A DNA stretch of 64,000 bases from Rhizophagus clarus (taxonomy: Eukaryota; Glomeromycota; Glomeromycetes; Glomerales; Glomeraceae). The notes under the pieces were generated by a model that saw nothing but the letters and a program-made list of their open reading frames with translations, had not been told where the DNA came from and made no database searches. The translations under genes and the position numbers were made by a program. The DNA lies in assembly GCA_015698045.1 (NCBI GenBank), contig BLAL01000313.1, positions 248,001-312,000 on the forward strand, read 5' to 3'. Positions 47,757 through 59,687 of the stretch are shown here, piece by piece (positions within the stretch are counted from its first letter, which is position 1; every line of letters begins with the position of its first letter).

Positions 47757-47950
47757 ATAAATGGAAATCAAAATGTGATCGACATAAAAAGCAACAAGTT
47801 ACTTGTTACCTCGCTATGTCCGATCAATACAACAAGTTAGTTGTTGTAAATCAACAAGTAACTTATTAATTTATAACAACTTACTTGTTGATTTACAACA
47901 ACTAACTTGTTGTTTTTACAACAACCTTTTGACTTCTACGGTACGCCATA
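47757..47950. repeat. Right terminal inverted repeat (194 bp)
   Basis: Reverse complement of 44597-44790. Confidence 0.9.
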
Positions 47951-49149
47951 ATAGGGTGCGTTTTTTTTATATATATATTGATATTGTTATTGTTATCGAA
48001 ATATCATACGAACAACAGTCGTTTATAAAAAAAAAAAAAATTTGGAAATATTTCTAACTTTGAGACACCAATAAAAGTTATTATGGCCCACCATACCATA
48101 AACACAAAATGATTAACATAAAACATCATGTTTTCGTAATATTTTACTGTAAGGAATTATTACTTTTAAAGGATGAAGAAATTTTATCGAAAATTATTGA
48201 ATTCATACTTACATTACAAAATTATATTTAAGAAAACTATTTAACTATTATGGAATCATTTGTAGGATAGAAATTGAACCAATCGATGATAAAGACTTAT
48301 ATATGTCTCTTTAAGTTCGTATCATCTTTTTTAATATTTCAATTTAATTTCCTAAAGTCTACTATTTATTAACAGAAGAGGGAAAGAGGTGACTAAGCGC
48401 AAAGGTTTCTCTGGTAAATTGGATAAAACTCAATGAGTTACTAGGAGGATTCTCTTTAAATTTAAAGGTAACTAAGTGGGCTAGAAGCTTAAAAATACAA
48501 CATAGAATTCATATTATCATCATTTTTTGTTTTAATAGGACTGTACCCGGTTACTACCGGATTATCCACTCTGAGAGAAGCAAATATGGATAGAAACATT
48601 TAAAATAAAATATCATGATTACGTTGGTCGACCAAGCTGTTGGGAAAAAATTAAATTTTATCTTCCAGCGATAAGTTTGGGGATCGGTTATCAAGATTCG
48701 AATATTTTCATTTATAACATGTACACATAACAACTGTTAATAGGATTCCCAAAATATGAGATGTTGGATAATAGGCTATAATCCAAAGATAATTTCAATT
48801 GGTCAGAGAGTAAACGGACAACGTTTAAATTGGTTAAACTTTAAAAGTGTTAAACGTTTTGTGGGAAACGATAATATTTTTGGATTATATAATTTACATT
48901 TTTTAGATAATTTAAACATTGAATAAATATATCCATTATATACCATGGGTGCATGGGATAATGCTTTTCACGTACCCATGTAATTCAAGATTCGCGTATG
49001 AAATATTATCAATGAATTTTTAATGAAAAGAGTATGCAAAGGGAAAAATATACTGTATGTAACATATCATTATTGGTCAAGAATTTTTTCTCTAATACTT
49101 TAATATTTGCTGATGACTTTTATGTTCGATTTTATTTAGATGACCTATT
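47951..49149. other. Intergenic region
   Basis: No gene is supported. A slightly GC-richer stretch at 48540-48600 does not extend into a coding region. Confidence 0.45.
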
Positions 49150-49640
49150 CGACAATACATAGAATAATAAGTTGCACTAATGTTTAAAAGTCCTATTTAA
49201 TAAATTCTAAAATCATATTAGCGTTTTTCACAATAATTTGATCATATTTTTTTTAAAATAAAATAAATACCTGAAACATCCGTACTAATTAAAATTAAGT
49301 AATCGACTTGAATGGCTCTGAGCGCATTCCATGCGATAAGTTTAAAATAGCTTAAGATTGTTTATTAACTATCTATTATTGGTCAGTTTAATGGGATAGT
49401 ATCTAAACGTCTTTTAATTATTACAATTGTACCGGGTTTGCAATTACCGCTTCTATCTGAGTCTCCTCTTTGAACAGGCATAAACATATAATTAATTGAG
49501 GTACCTTAATATTAAAGCTTGATCAATGACTTTGTCAAATTTTTGTTACTAAATTTAGTTTCATTGTTGTTTATATCATGAGAAAAGAAATTATTTCAGA
49601 CTGGACTTTTAATCGATATGGTAATTAAGTAATTTTCGTT
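49150..49640 (-). pseudogene. Decayed kinase relic related to K4
   Basis: Minus-strand bases 49395-49640 correspond to the C-lobe end (the E-I-I-S-G-L and F-N-I-K-V-P-Q-L-I areas) with many lesions. A tail-exon donor resembling 'ACCTGAAaCATCC' lies at 49272-49290. Further on, the string aaagtcctatttaataaa matches the K4 terminal-exon acceptor. This is a dead, partly deleted copy. Confidence 0.6.
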
Positions 49641-50141
49641 TAACACAATGTGCGCGCTTTTATTAGAAATGGACTTCATAGTTCTGATGAAACGACCTTG
49701 AGAATAAAATTAGTTACAATTAAAATTTGCACTGAAAACCTAAAGTTTTTTATGTACAGCACAAACAATGGAACTCATCATCATGTACATTCTAAGATCT
49801 AAAATTTGGACTTTTATTTAATCGAGAAATCATTACAATTTAAAATTCTATTTAATGCTACTTTCATATCTTTCTCCTTCATCCGATTTGACTTCATGAT
49901 AAAAAAATTGCAATTCTATTGTTGAAAGAAGAAAAAATCTTGCAAACTCTAAAATCATTTTTTGTCAAAAAAACTGAACATTAAATAGATTATAAACTAT
50001 AATGAGGGAAAAAAAAAAACCTTTACAAAATAATGCCTAAACTAATAATAACAATAATAAAAACTAATCTTAGCAACTAAAATGGTAAATTAACTTTTAT
50101 CCCAAATTTTTTTAATCTGTTACCCGTTATTATATAATTTA
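49641..50141. other. Intergenic region downstream of K3
   Basis: No gene is supported. The sequence just downstream of the K3 stop is weakly similar to the K1/K2 3' flank. Confidence 0.5.
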
Positions 50142-53100
50142 CTATTTTTCATCTTTGTCAATATTCAATTGAGAAATGTCAATCTGCAAAGACCCTATTA
50201 ACAAATAAACTTTATTAGTATCCATAATCTAAATATTCCGAGTATTTAATTAATACCTGAATATTCCGTGCTTATTAAGTTATTATCTTGTTTGTGATAA
50301 TCAAGAAGATTATCATCATTCATGTTCATAGATAATGACGCTAATTAATAAATAATGTTTATTAGTACTTTTTTAAATTATTTTAATATCTTTATTAAAC
50401 AATACCTGAAGATCCAACGTTAATCATTTTATCATTTTGTTTATGACAATTATCAAAATCTTTTGGTTCAGGAAGATTATCATCATTAATGTTCAATTGA
50501 GAAATATCAATTTGCAAAGATAATGATACTATTTAATAAACAATAATTTTATTAGTAATTCCTTTAGTTATTTCAAATATATTTTTTTTTAGTACCTGAA
50601 GATTCAACGCTAATTATGTTGTCATTTTGTTCATAATAATCATCAGAATTTTTCGGTTCAGGAAGATTGCCAAATTTAAGTAATCTACTTGTATAAGAAG
50701 CCTCTGAGTGTGTTTCATATGATAGATTGGATAAAGTCATTTTATTATTTGATGAATTGTTGTCCATTATAGATGCTTCTTTAATTTGTGCTTGTAATTC
50801 TTTTGCTTGTTTGTTATTTGGTTCATATCGCCATGTGTATAAAATCTCTCTAATCTCTTCTGCTTCCGGTCTCTTTAATGGATTTGCATCCAAGCAACTT
50901 TTAATTAATCGTATAATTAAGTGAGGTACTTTAATATTGAACCTCGGTCTTAGTCCTTTACAAATTTTTATTGCTAAAATTTCATCATGGCTTACATCAT
51001 GAAAAGGAGGTAAACCAGAAATTATTTCATACATAATTATACCGAAACTGTAAATATCTGAAGCTTTTGTATAAGCTTGTTCTAGTAAAATTTCAGGAGC
51101 TATATAAGGCAAAATACCATATCTGTTATTTTTTTGTGCAATATCATCTGCAGGTTTACACAATCCCATATCAGTTATAGCAGTTTTATTTTTAGACTTT
51201 AAAATATTGCCATGGTGCAAGTCTCGATGAATCAGATTTTTTTCATGAACAAATTTAAGCCCAGTTATAATATCATATAAACAAATAATTTTACTTTCCC
51301 AATTTAATTTATTATAATCTGTATCCAAATATCTACGTAAACTTCCATTATCTGCATATTCCAAGACCATTATATAATTTTCTGTTTCTGGATCTTGAGT
51401 TATTCCATAGAATCTAATAATTCTATGATCAATATCTACTTTATGATGAAGTATCATCTGCATACAAAAGGCAAAAAAAAATGGTATCAGAAAATTAAAA
51501 TAAAAATTTTGTAAGTAAAAAATTAATCATACCTCATTCATAAATTTTAATGTGATATTTTTTGAATTATTTAAACTTTTCAGAGCTACAAACATATTTG
51601 CATCACGTCTCTTCCAACTTTGACTTTCATTATCCCATTTATCTATATATCCATCAATCCAATTTGCTTTATATACTCTTCCAAATCCGCCTTTTGCAAT
51701 ATATTCAATATTTTTAAATCTATTATAAGGTATCCATTCTATTACTTCTATCATATTATTATTATGCATTGACAACTGAGACTCTTGAATAAAATTGTCA
51801 ATACCACTATTACCACTAGTCCAATTCTTAAAATCTTTCTGAAAATTTATTGCATCGCATGTATCATTACATTTTTCACAAATATCATTCAAGACAATCA
51901 TATAATTTTTTGTTTCCGTATCCTGAGTTATTCCATAAAATTGATAATTTTTTCCAGTCTATAAATACAATTATGTTAGTAAAAAATAAAAAAAAATTAA
52001 AATTTCAAACTATCAATAAGTACAATACCTTATTCGTTAATTCTAAGTTAACTTTTGTTGGATCATTTAAACTTTTCAAAGATACAAACATATCTTGATA
52101 TAATCTTTTCCAATTTTGATTTTCAATATCCCAATTATTAATATATCCATCAACCCAATTTGCTCTATATACTCCAGTTTTTTCATTGTATTTAATATTA
52201 TAAAATCTATCATATGATATCCATTCTAATGCCTTTTTTGCAACAGTATGAGCTAATAACTGGCTACTTTGAATATATTTATCAATAACATCATTACCAC
52301 TCGTCCAATCTCCAAAATTTTGTTTAAAATGCATTGCGTTACACACATAATTACATTGTTTGCATTTATTATTCAAAACTATCATATAATTTTCTGTCTG
52401 TATATCTTTAGTTATTCCATAAAAAATATAATCTATTTTGATCTACAATAGAAAATACATTAGTATAAATAGCGAAAAATAAAGTTTCAAAATAATTTTA
52501 TAAACTAATACCTCATTTATAAATTCTAATGTAATATCTTTTGGATTATTTAATTCTTTTAAAATAACAAACATATTTTGGCAACATCTTTTCCAATTTT
52601 GATTTTCAATATCCCAATTATTAATATATCCATCAATCCAATTTGCTTTATTTACTCCAATTTTTTCAATATTATTAAGCCTATTATAAGGTATCCATTC
52701 TAATGCGTTTGATAGTACTTCGTCAGTAGTATGAGCTGATAACTGAGTATCTTGAATATATTTATCAATATAATTATTACCACTGGTCCAATTTTCGAAA
52801 TTTCGTTTAAAATGCATTGCGTTACACGTATAATTACATTGTTTGCATTTATTATTCAAAACTATCATATAATTTTCTGCCTGTATATCTTTAGTTATTC
52901 CATAAAAAATATAATCTATTTTGATCTACAATAGAAAGGACATTAGTATAAATATCAAAAATTAAAATTTCAAAATAATTTTATAAACTAATACCTCATT
53001 TATAAATTCTAATGTAATATCTCTTGGATTATTTAATTCTTTTAAAATAACAAACATATTTTGGCAACATCTTTTCCAATTTTGATTTTCAATATCCCAA

Positions 53101-55878
53101 TTATTAATATATCCGTCAACCCAATTTGCTTTATATATTCCAATATTCTCAATATATTTAATATCATAAAGCCTATTGTAGGGTATCCATTCTAATGCGT
53201 CTGATACTCCGTATGTAGTATGGGCTGATAACTGAGTATCTTGAATATATTTATCAGTATAATTATTACCACTGGTCCAATTTTCGAAATTTCGTTTAAA
53301 ATGCATTGCGTTACACATATAATTACATTGTTTGCATTTATTATTCAAAACTATCATATAATTTTCTGTCTGTATATCTTTAGTTATTCCATAAAAAATA
53401 TAATCTATTTTGATCTACAATAGAAAGGACAATTAGTATAAATATCAAAAATTAAAATTTCAAAATAATTTTATAAACTAATACCTCATTTATAAATTCT
53501 AATGTAATATCTTTTGGATTATTTAATTCTTTTAAAATAACAAACATATTTTGGCAACATCTTTTCCAATTTTGATTTTCAATATCCCAATTATTAATAT
53601 ATCCGTCAACCCAATTTGCTTTATATATTCCAATATTCTCAATATATTTAATATCATAAAGCCTATTGTAGGGTATCCATTCTAATGCGTCTGATACTCC
53701 GTATGTAGTATGGGCTGATAACTGAGTATCTTGAATATATTTATCAATATAATTATTACCACTGGTCCAATTTTCGAAATTTCGTTTAAAATGCATTGCG
53801 TTACACGTATAATTACATTGTTTGCATTTATTATTCAAAACTATCATATAATTTTCTGTCTGTATATCTTTAGTTATTCCATAAAAAATATAATCTATTT
53901 TGATCTACAATAGAAAGTACATTAGTATAAATATCAAAAATTAAAATTTCAAAATAATTTTATAAACTAATACCTCATTTATAAATTCTAATGTAATATC
54001 TTTTGGATTATTTAATTCTTTTAAAATAACAAACATATTTTGGCAACATCTTTTCCAATTTTGATTTTCAATATCCCAATCATTAATATATCCGTCAACC
54101 CAATTTGCTTTATATATTCCAATATTCTCAATATATTTAATATCATAAAGCCTATTGTAGGGTATCCATTCTAATGCGTCTGATACTCCGTATGTAGTAT
54201 GGGCTGATAACTGAGTATCTTGAATATATTTATCAATATAATTATTACCACTGGTCCAATTTTCGAAATTTCGTTTAAAATGCATTGCGTTACACATATA
54301 ATTACATTGTTTGCATTTATTATTCAAAACTATCATATAATTTTCTGTCTGTATATCTTTAGTTATTCCATAAAAAATATAATCTATTTTGATCTACAAT
54401 AGAAAGTACATTAGTATAAATATCAAAAATTAAAATTTCAAAATAATTTTATAAACTAATACCTCATTTATAAATTCTAATGTAATATCTTTTGGATTAT
54501 TTAATTCTTTTAAAATAACAAACATATTTTGGCAACATCTTTTCCAATTTTGATTTTCAATATCCCAATTATTAATATATCCGTCAACCCAATTTGCTTT
54601 ATATATTCCAATATTCTCAATATATTTAATATCATAAAGCCTATTGTAGGGTATCCATTCTAATGCGTCTGATACTCTGTATGTAGTATGAGCTGATAAT
54701 TGAGTATCTTGAATAAATTTATCAACATATTTATTACCACTGGTCCAATTTTCAAAATTTTGTTGAAAACGTATTGCATTACACTTATCATAACATTTTT
54801 TACATTGATCACTTAATACCATCATGTAATATTTTGTTTGTGGATCTTGAGTTATTCCACAAAATATATAATCTATTTTAATCTGCAATTAAAAATATTC
54901 ACATTAGTATAAATAGTAAAATTTCAAATTCAAAACCATCTTATAAAATAATACCTCATCCATAAATTCTAATGTAATATCTTTTGGATTATTTAAATTT
55001 TTTAAAGTTACTAATATATTTTCACCAAGTCTTGTCCAATTTTTGTCTTCATCATCCCATGTTAAAATATACCCATCAATCCAATCTGCTATATATGTTC
55101 CAAATTTAACATATTCAGTATATTGAAATTTACTATAAGGTATCCATTCTAACGCTTTTTTTGCATCATTATGGGATGATAACTGAGTATCTTGAATAAA
55201 TTTATCAATATATTTATTACTACTGGTCCAACTTTCAAAATTTTGTTGAAAATGTATTGCATTACACGTATAATGACATTTTTTACATTGATCACTTAAT
55301 ACCATCATGTAATTTTTTGTTTGTGGGTCTTGGGTTATTCCATAATATTTTATAGTCTATAAATGTAATATATTAGTAAAAATAACAAAATTAAAATTTA
55401 AAATTAAATTAAGTAAAATAGGTTATACCTCATTTATAAATTCTATTGTAAAATCATTTGGATTTTTTAAATTCTGAAGAATTACAACCATATTTCTGTG
55501 GTACCTTATCCAATTTTTATATCTATTATCCCATTTGACAATACACCCATCAATCCAAATTGCTTTATTTACTCCAACTTTTTCAACAATTTTAAGCCTA
55601 TTATAAGGTATCCATTCTAATGCATCTAATGCATCTGATAGTACTCCAGTATCTTGAATATTTTCATTATAAGGCATCCATTCTAATGCATCTAATGCAA
55701 CTGATAGTACTCCGTTAGTAGTATGAGCTGATAACTGAGTATCTTGAATAAATTTATCAATATATTTATTACCACTGGTCCAATTTTTGAAATTTCGTTG
55801 AAAATATATTGCGTTACATTTTAATTTGCATTTTTTGCATTTCTTATTTAGTGTTAGTTTCTTAATTAATGAATCCAT
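50142..55878 (-). CDS. K3: TKL-type kinase with nine tandem N-lobe modules
   Basis: Thirteen exons: 55429-55878, 54955-55356, 54463-54882, 53974-54393, 53485-53904, 52995-53414, 52512-52925, 52029-52442, 51533-51958, 50596-51457, 50406-50528, 50257-50340 and 50142-50194. They give about 1635 residues with continuous frame. Exons 1-9 each carry the C-x2-C-x3-C / W-T-S-G-N / L-E-W-I-P-Y module plus an N-lobe. Internal copies have Y-I-E-N-I-G-I-Y-K-A in place of a glycine loop and V-I-L-K or V-S-L-K. Exon 9 has the intact I-A-K-G-G-F-G-R-V-Y and V-A-L-K. The C-lobe exon has H-R-D-L-H-H-G-N (about residue 1340), D-M-G, I-A-P-E and D-I-Y-S-F-G. Three small tail exons follow, one more than in K1/K2. 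The start at 55878 (MDSLIKKLTL) matches K1 and K2; an in-frame ATG further upstream at 56079 is not shared by the paralogues. Confidence 0.8.
51533..55878 (-). repeat. Tandem exon array in K3 (nine units)
   Basis: Unit starts are 55878, 55356, 54882, 54393, 53904, 53414, 52925, 52442 and 51958. The units starting at 54393, 53904 and 53414 are almost identical over exon and intron with a period of 489-490 bases. The unit starting at 52925 is very close to them. Confidence 0.9.
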
Positions 55879-58181
55879 AATACTCTTATAGAAGAATAAA
55901 ACGGATTTAAAATCTAAAGACGAAACAAAGTTGGTACGAAATTGAATGAAGAATATATATATATATATTGCAAAAAAAAAATAAAAATAAATAATATTTC
56001 GGGAAAAACAAATTATGTAATAATCACGTGATAAAATATCATATGACTTAAATGCGTCGTATTTAACACTGATTGACAACTACACTCAGAACTAGGTATT
56101 AATTACTTTGTTTCTAAACTTGGAGAGTTATGTTTGAAATGGATAATGTTTTTTCAATAATAAAATTATGCGAAAGACTTTTTTTGTGATATCGATATGT
56201 AGAAAAGTATTTATACCTATTTGTTACCTTATCTGTTATTATGTGTGTTACATAATACAATCATGGGCTAATTACATGTAACCAATAAATGGATATCATT
56301 TCCTTTAACACTCGATTTGTTTGTCTTTTCTTTTATTTTAGGTTCTATAGATACAAATTATTTGTTTCTAGTTTCAAACTAGTCTACACACAAAGTAGTA
56401 ATTTTTTTCATAGAATATACCACAAAACAGGTTGGTGACGATAATAAACAAAAGAAGAACTACCATAAGTTTTACAATGACAAAACACAGGGATACAAAT
56501 ATTATTAGTTCAGTCTTATCTTAAAATAATAATAATCCTTCCCTCCAAGACAATGGTCGTCTCCGCAGCAAAAATAAAAGTGGCGTGACATTTTTTCCTC
56601 TTGATGATCATCAAATTGGTCAATAGCACAAACCAATTCTTACAGGTCACGTGGTACCCAAGGTATCGGAACGGAAAAATATAGCGGCCGAGGCTACGGT
56701 TAAAAAATACCGATTACTGCGGAAGTCACAGGAACCTTCAGCTTAAAAAATAACTGAAGGTGTAAAGAAGAGTCTAACTGAAGATACAACATAGGAAACT
56801 AAAAGAAGATCGGATAACAATATAAAAAACACGCGATAAAAGAAATAGTTTAATATTTATTGGGTGAGGTGTCGGATATGCCATTGTGAATAAATTGTAA
56901 TTAGGAATTGGAAGAATCTTTAGTAGCACAATGAAGAATTTTTATGGTTTAGGAGATGGTGTTTTTAATTAAAAAGAGTATGTATATAAGAAAAATAAAC
57001 GTTACTATTCGAAGACAGCCTATATTTAAACTATTGGTATATTAAGTGGGGAATAAAAGTAGATTAGTTTTAGATAGTTTAGTTTTATTCAAAAAATGTA
57101 GAATGATATAACAGGTCAAGAACGTATTTATTAAAATATATGATATCTCATAATAAATATTACTCGTTATACTTCAAGAATGACCGAAAAATGATAAGGT
57201 GTGATAAATACTCAATAGGGTACGTAGTCACCCTAACCATTATATACATCATTCTATCTTCTATCACTCTTATTAAACAAAGAAACGGAAACCGTTTGGA
57301 GTCCGGGGCGAATTATCCAAATTTATTTTTATCTTTTTATTTATCAACATAGCACAAAATTTCAATAACATAGTATGTACGGAAACCGGACGTTGCCACA
57401 CGATCTTATATGTCATTAATGTTCATGATCATACAGTATATAATCCTTCGCTTTGCTCCGGACAATAACTATACGATTTATGATAAATTATTAGATTTTC
57501 ATTTATTCAGTAATTTAATATTTGAATTACTAAGTAAAGATATTCAAGCTTCAAGGAACTTTGTAATATGGAAAATATTGTCACTTGAAATTTTTGAATA
57601 TTATGGTATCATCTACATTGTTACTCTTGATTAGTTGATGTTCATTGATTATAAATCAAAATTTAACATTAATCTTGGCCAAAGACCAAATCAGGATCGC
57701 TATCTTTTTCCGTTATTTGTGTCAGGATAAATAGGTATGCATATTGTTTTTGAAGAAATGTTAAAAACCTGAAATCAATTATATGAACCCACAGCAAATA
57801 TTGCAGTAACAACGCTTCATTTAACGGAATAAAATCTATAAACATTGTACACATTTTTTACTTCAACGCGGTGATGCTTGACAAAGATATTACAAAGTGA
57901 TGTCATATGCATTTTGTCGTCAAAAATAAAGTTATAAAGTTAATTATTGAATGTTATTAGTTCATCATTAATTGATGATAGACTCGAGTAACCATTATGA
58001 AATAAATAATTCAATAAAAAGACAATTCTTATATACGTTCATTTAATATTATTGAATAAACATAAAATATATGACTTAGTCGGAAACAAGAACTTGGTCG
58101 AAATATTAAATTATTTTATTTTATGTACATATTATATACAACTATTTTGATTTAAAATCAATACATAATACAGTAATAACG
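55879..58181. other. Intergenic region upstream of K3
   Basis: Bases 55880-56110 are weakly similar to the K1/K2 5' flank (aatcacatgataaaatatcatatgactt and cgtcgtattt strings). A TATATATATA run is at 55955. No gene is supported in 56.1-58.18 kb. Confidence 0.5.
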
Positions 58182-59687
58182 TTATGAGTAATAAGTTACA
58201 CTGACGTTTATTTGTGAATTATCAATTGTATCGATTAGTAAAAGTCCTATTTAATAAATAATAAGTCATATGAGTATTTTTCATAAATAAATTGAAAAAT
58301 AATAAAAACAGATTAAATTACCAGAATCTTCCATGGTTATTATATCATCATCTCTTTCATAATAATTACTATAATTTTTTGGAGTAGGAAGATTATTAAA
58401 ATTAAGTAATCTACTTATATAAATAGCTTCCGGATGTATCCCATATGATAAGGTTAAATTAGATTGATTAGTTTCATATATTTCATTAATTTGTTTACGT
58501 AATTCTAGACAATCCCAACCATCTAACAATTGACTAATAACTTTTGTAATTTCCTTTGTTGTTGGTCGTTTTAAAGGATTTGCATCTAAACATCTTTTAA
58601 TTAATTTTACGATTAATTGAGGTACCATAATATTAAATCTTGGTCTATGACCTTGACAAATTTTTATTGCTAGATTTTCATCATGACTTAGATCATGAAA
58701 AGGTGGTAAACCAGAAATTATTTCATAAGCGATTATACCAAAACTATAAACGTCAGAAGCTTTTGTATAATTTTGACCTTGTAAAATTTCAGGTGCCATA
58801 TAAGGTAAAACACCACATATATTATTTTCCGATGTACTAGAACAATCTACAGGTTTGCATAATCCTATATCAGTTATGCAAATATTTATGTCACCCATAT
58901 ATAATATATTTCCAGTATGTAAATTTTGATGATTTATTTCATTTTCATGTATATGTTCAAGTCCAATTGCAATATCATTTAAAAAACTAATTTTATTTTC
59001 CCAATTTAAATTATTAAAATTTTTATTTAAATAATTTCTTAAACTTCCATTCTCCGCATAATCAAAAATCATGATATAATGTTTTGTTTTTGGATCTTGA
59101 GTTATTCCATAAAATTTAATGATTCTATCACTGAAATTTACTTTATAATGTGATACAATCTAAAATAAAATATTATTAGTAATCTTATTTTTTTAATAAG
59201 TATTCGAAATAATCGATAATACCTTATTCATGAATTCCAAATCAATATTATTTGAATCATTTAATTTTTTCAAAGCTACAAGTTTATTTTTATCTTTCCT
59301 TTTCCAATTTTTTATTTTATCGTCCCAATCAAATATTATTCCATCAATCCAATTTGCTTTATATACCATACCATACCCTCCTTTAGCAATATATTCAATA
59401 TTATAAAATTTCTCATAAGGTACCCATTCCAATACGTCATCTACATTATAATGAGCTGATAATTGAGTACTTTGAATAAATGTATCAATGTCATTATTAC
59501 CACTAGTCCAATTTTGGAAATTTCGTTTAAAATATTTTACATTACAATCAACATCATTACATTTTTCACACGTCTCATTAATTACTTGAGATGATGGCGA
59601 TGATGACGATGACGACTTTTTAAACTTTTTTCCAAAGTTTTTAAGTAATTTTTTACCACTCTTAACTTTCTTGATAAAAGAATTCAT
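58182..59687 (-). CDS. K4: short TKL-type protein, probable pseudokinase
   Basis: Three exons: 59223-59687, 58322-59159 and a tentative 58182-58246. They give about 455 residues. There is one N-lobe module only. The N-terminus is basic and Ser-rich (MNSFIKKVKSGKK ... poly-Ser), followed by C-x2-C, W-T-S-G-N and L-E-W-V-P-Y. The glycine loop is I-A-K-G-G-Y-G-M-V-Y and the lysine V-A-L-K is intact. The catalytic loop, however, reads N-H-Q-N-L-H-T-G-N where K1-K3 have H-R-D, so the catalytic Asp is Asn (about residue 234). D-I-G replaces D-F-G. M-A-P-E and D-V-Y-S-F-G are kept. ATP binding may persist but phosphotransfer is doubtful. The start could also be an in-frame ATG at 59711. The terminal exon rests on a TAG acceptor also conserved in the relic at 49.2 kb. 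Confidence 0.8.

Larger units (their letters stand above)
44597..47950. mobile_element. 3.35 kb element with 194-bp terminal inverted repeats
   Basis: Bases 44597-44790 and 47757-47950 are, as far as I can read, perfect reverse complements, starting TATGGCGTACCGTAGAAG. The repeats themselves contain nested palindromes built from GTTGTTGTAAA and CAACAAGTTA. The interior has no transposase. It holds a palindromic short repeat (45140-45193), a 1 kb hairpin minisatellite, a GGGTCA/TGACCC-rich part (46530-47040) and a kinase gene fragment touching the right inverted repeat. It is best described as a non-autonomous, possibly Mutator-like, composite element. The superfamily is uncertain. Confidence 0.7.

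Noticed and set aside
47803..48057. 84-codon open frame near the right inverted repeat
   Set aside because: Most of it lies in the 194-bp inverted repeat, and the rest is low complexity.
52269..54402. Repeated plus-strand 60-codon frames within K3
   Set aside because: They are antisense shadows of the repeated exons; their repetition simply mirrors the tandem units.
55879..56079. Upstream ATG at 56079 as K3 start
   Set aside because: The extension includes low-complexity F/Y/I runs from a TA repeat, and the K1/K2 starts align with 55878.
57140..57634. Two plus-strand open frames near 57.1-57.6 kb
   Set aside because: No conserved motif, splice context or similarity to other parts of the window; their hydrophobic composition is expected from AT-rich sequence.
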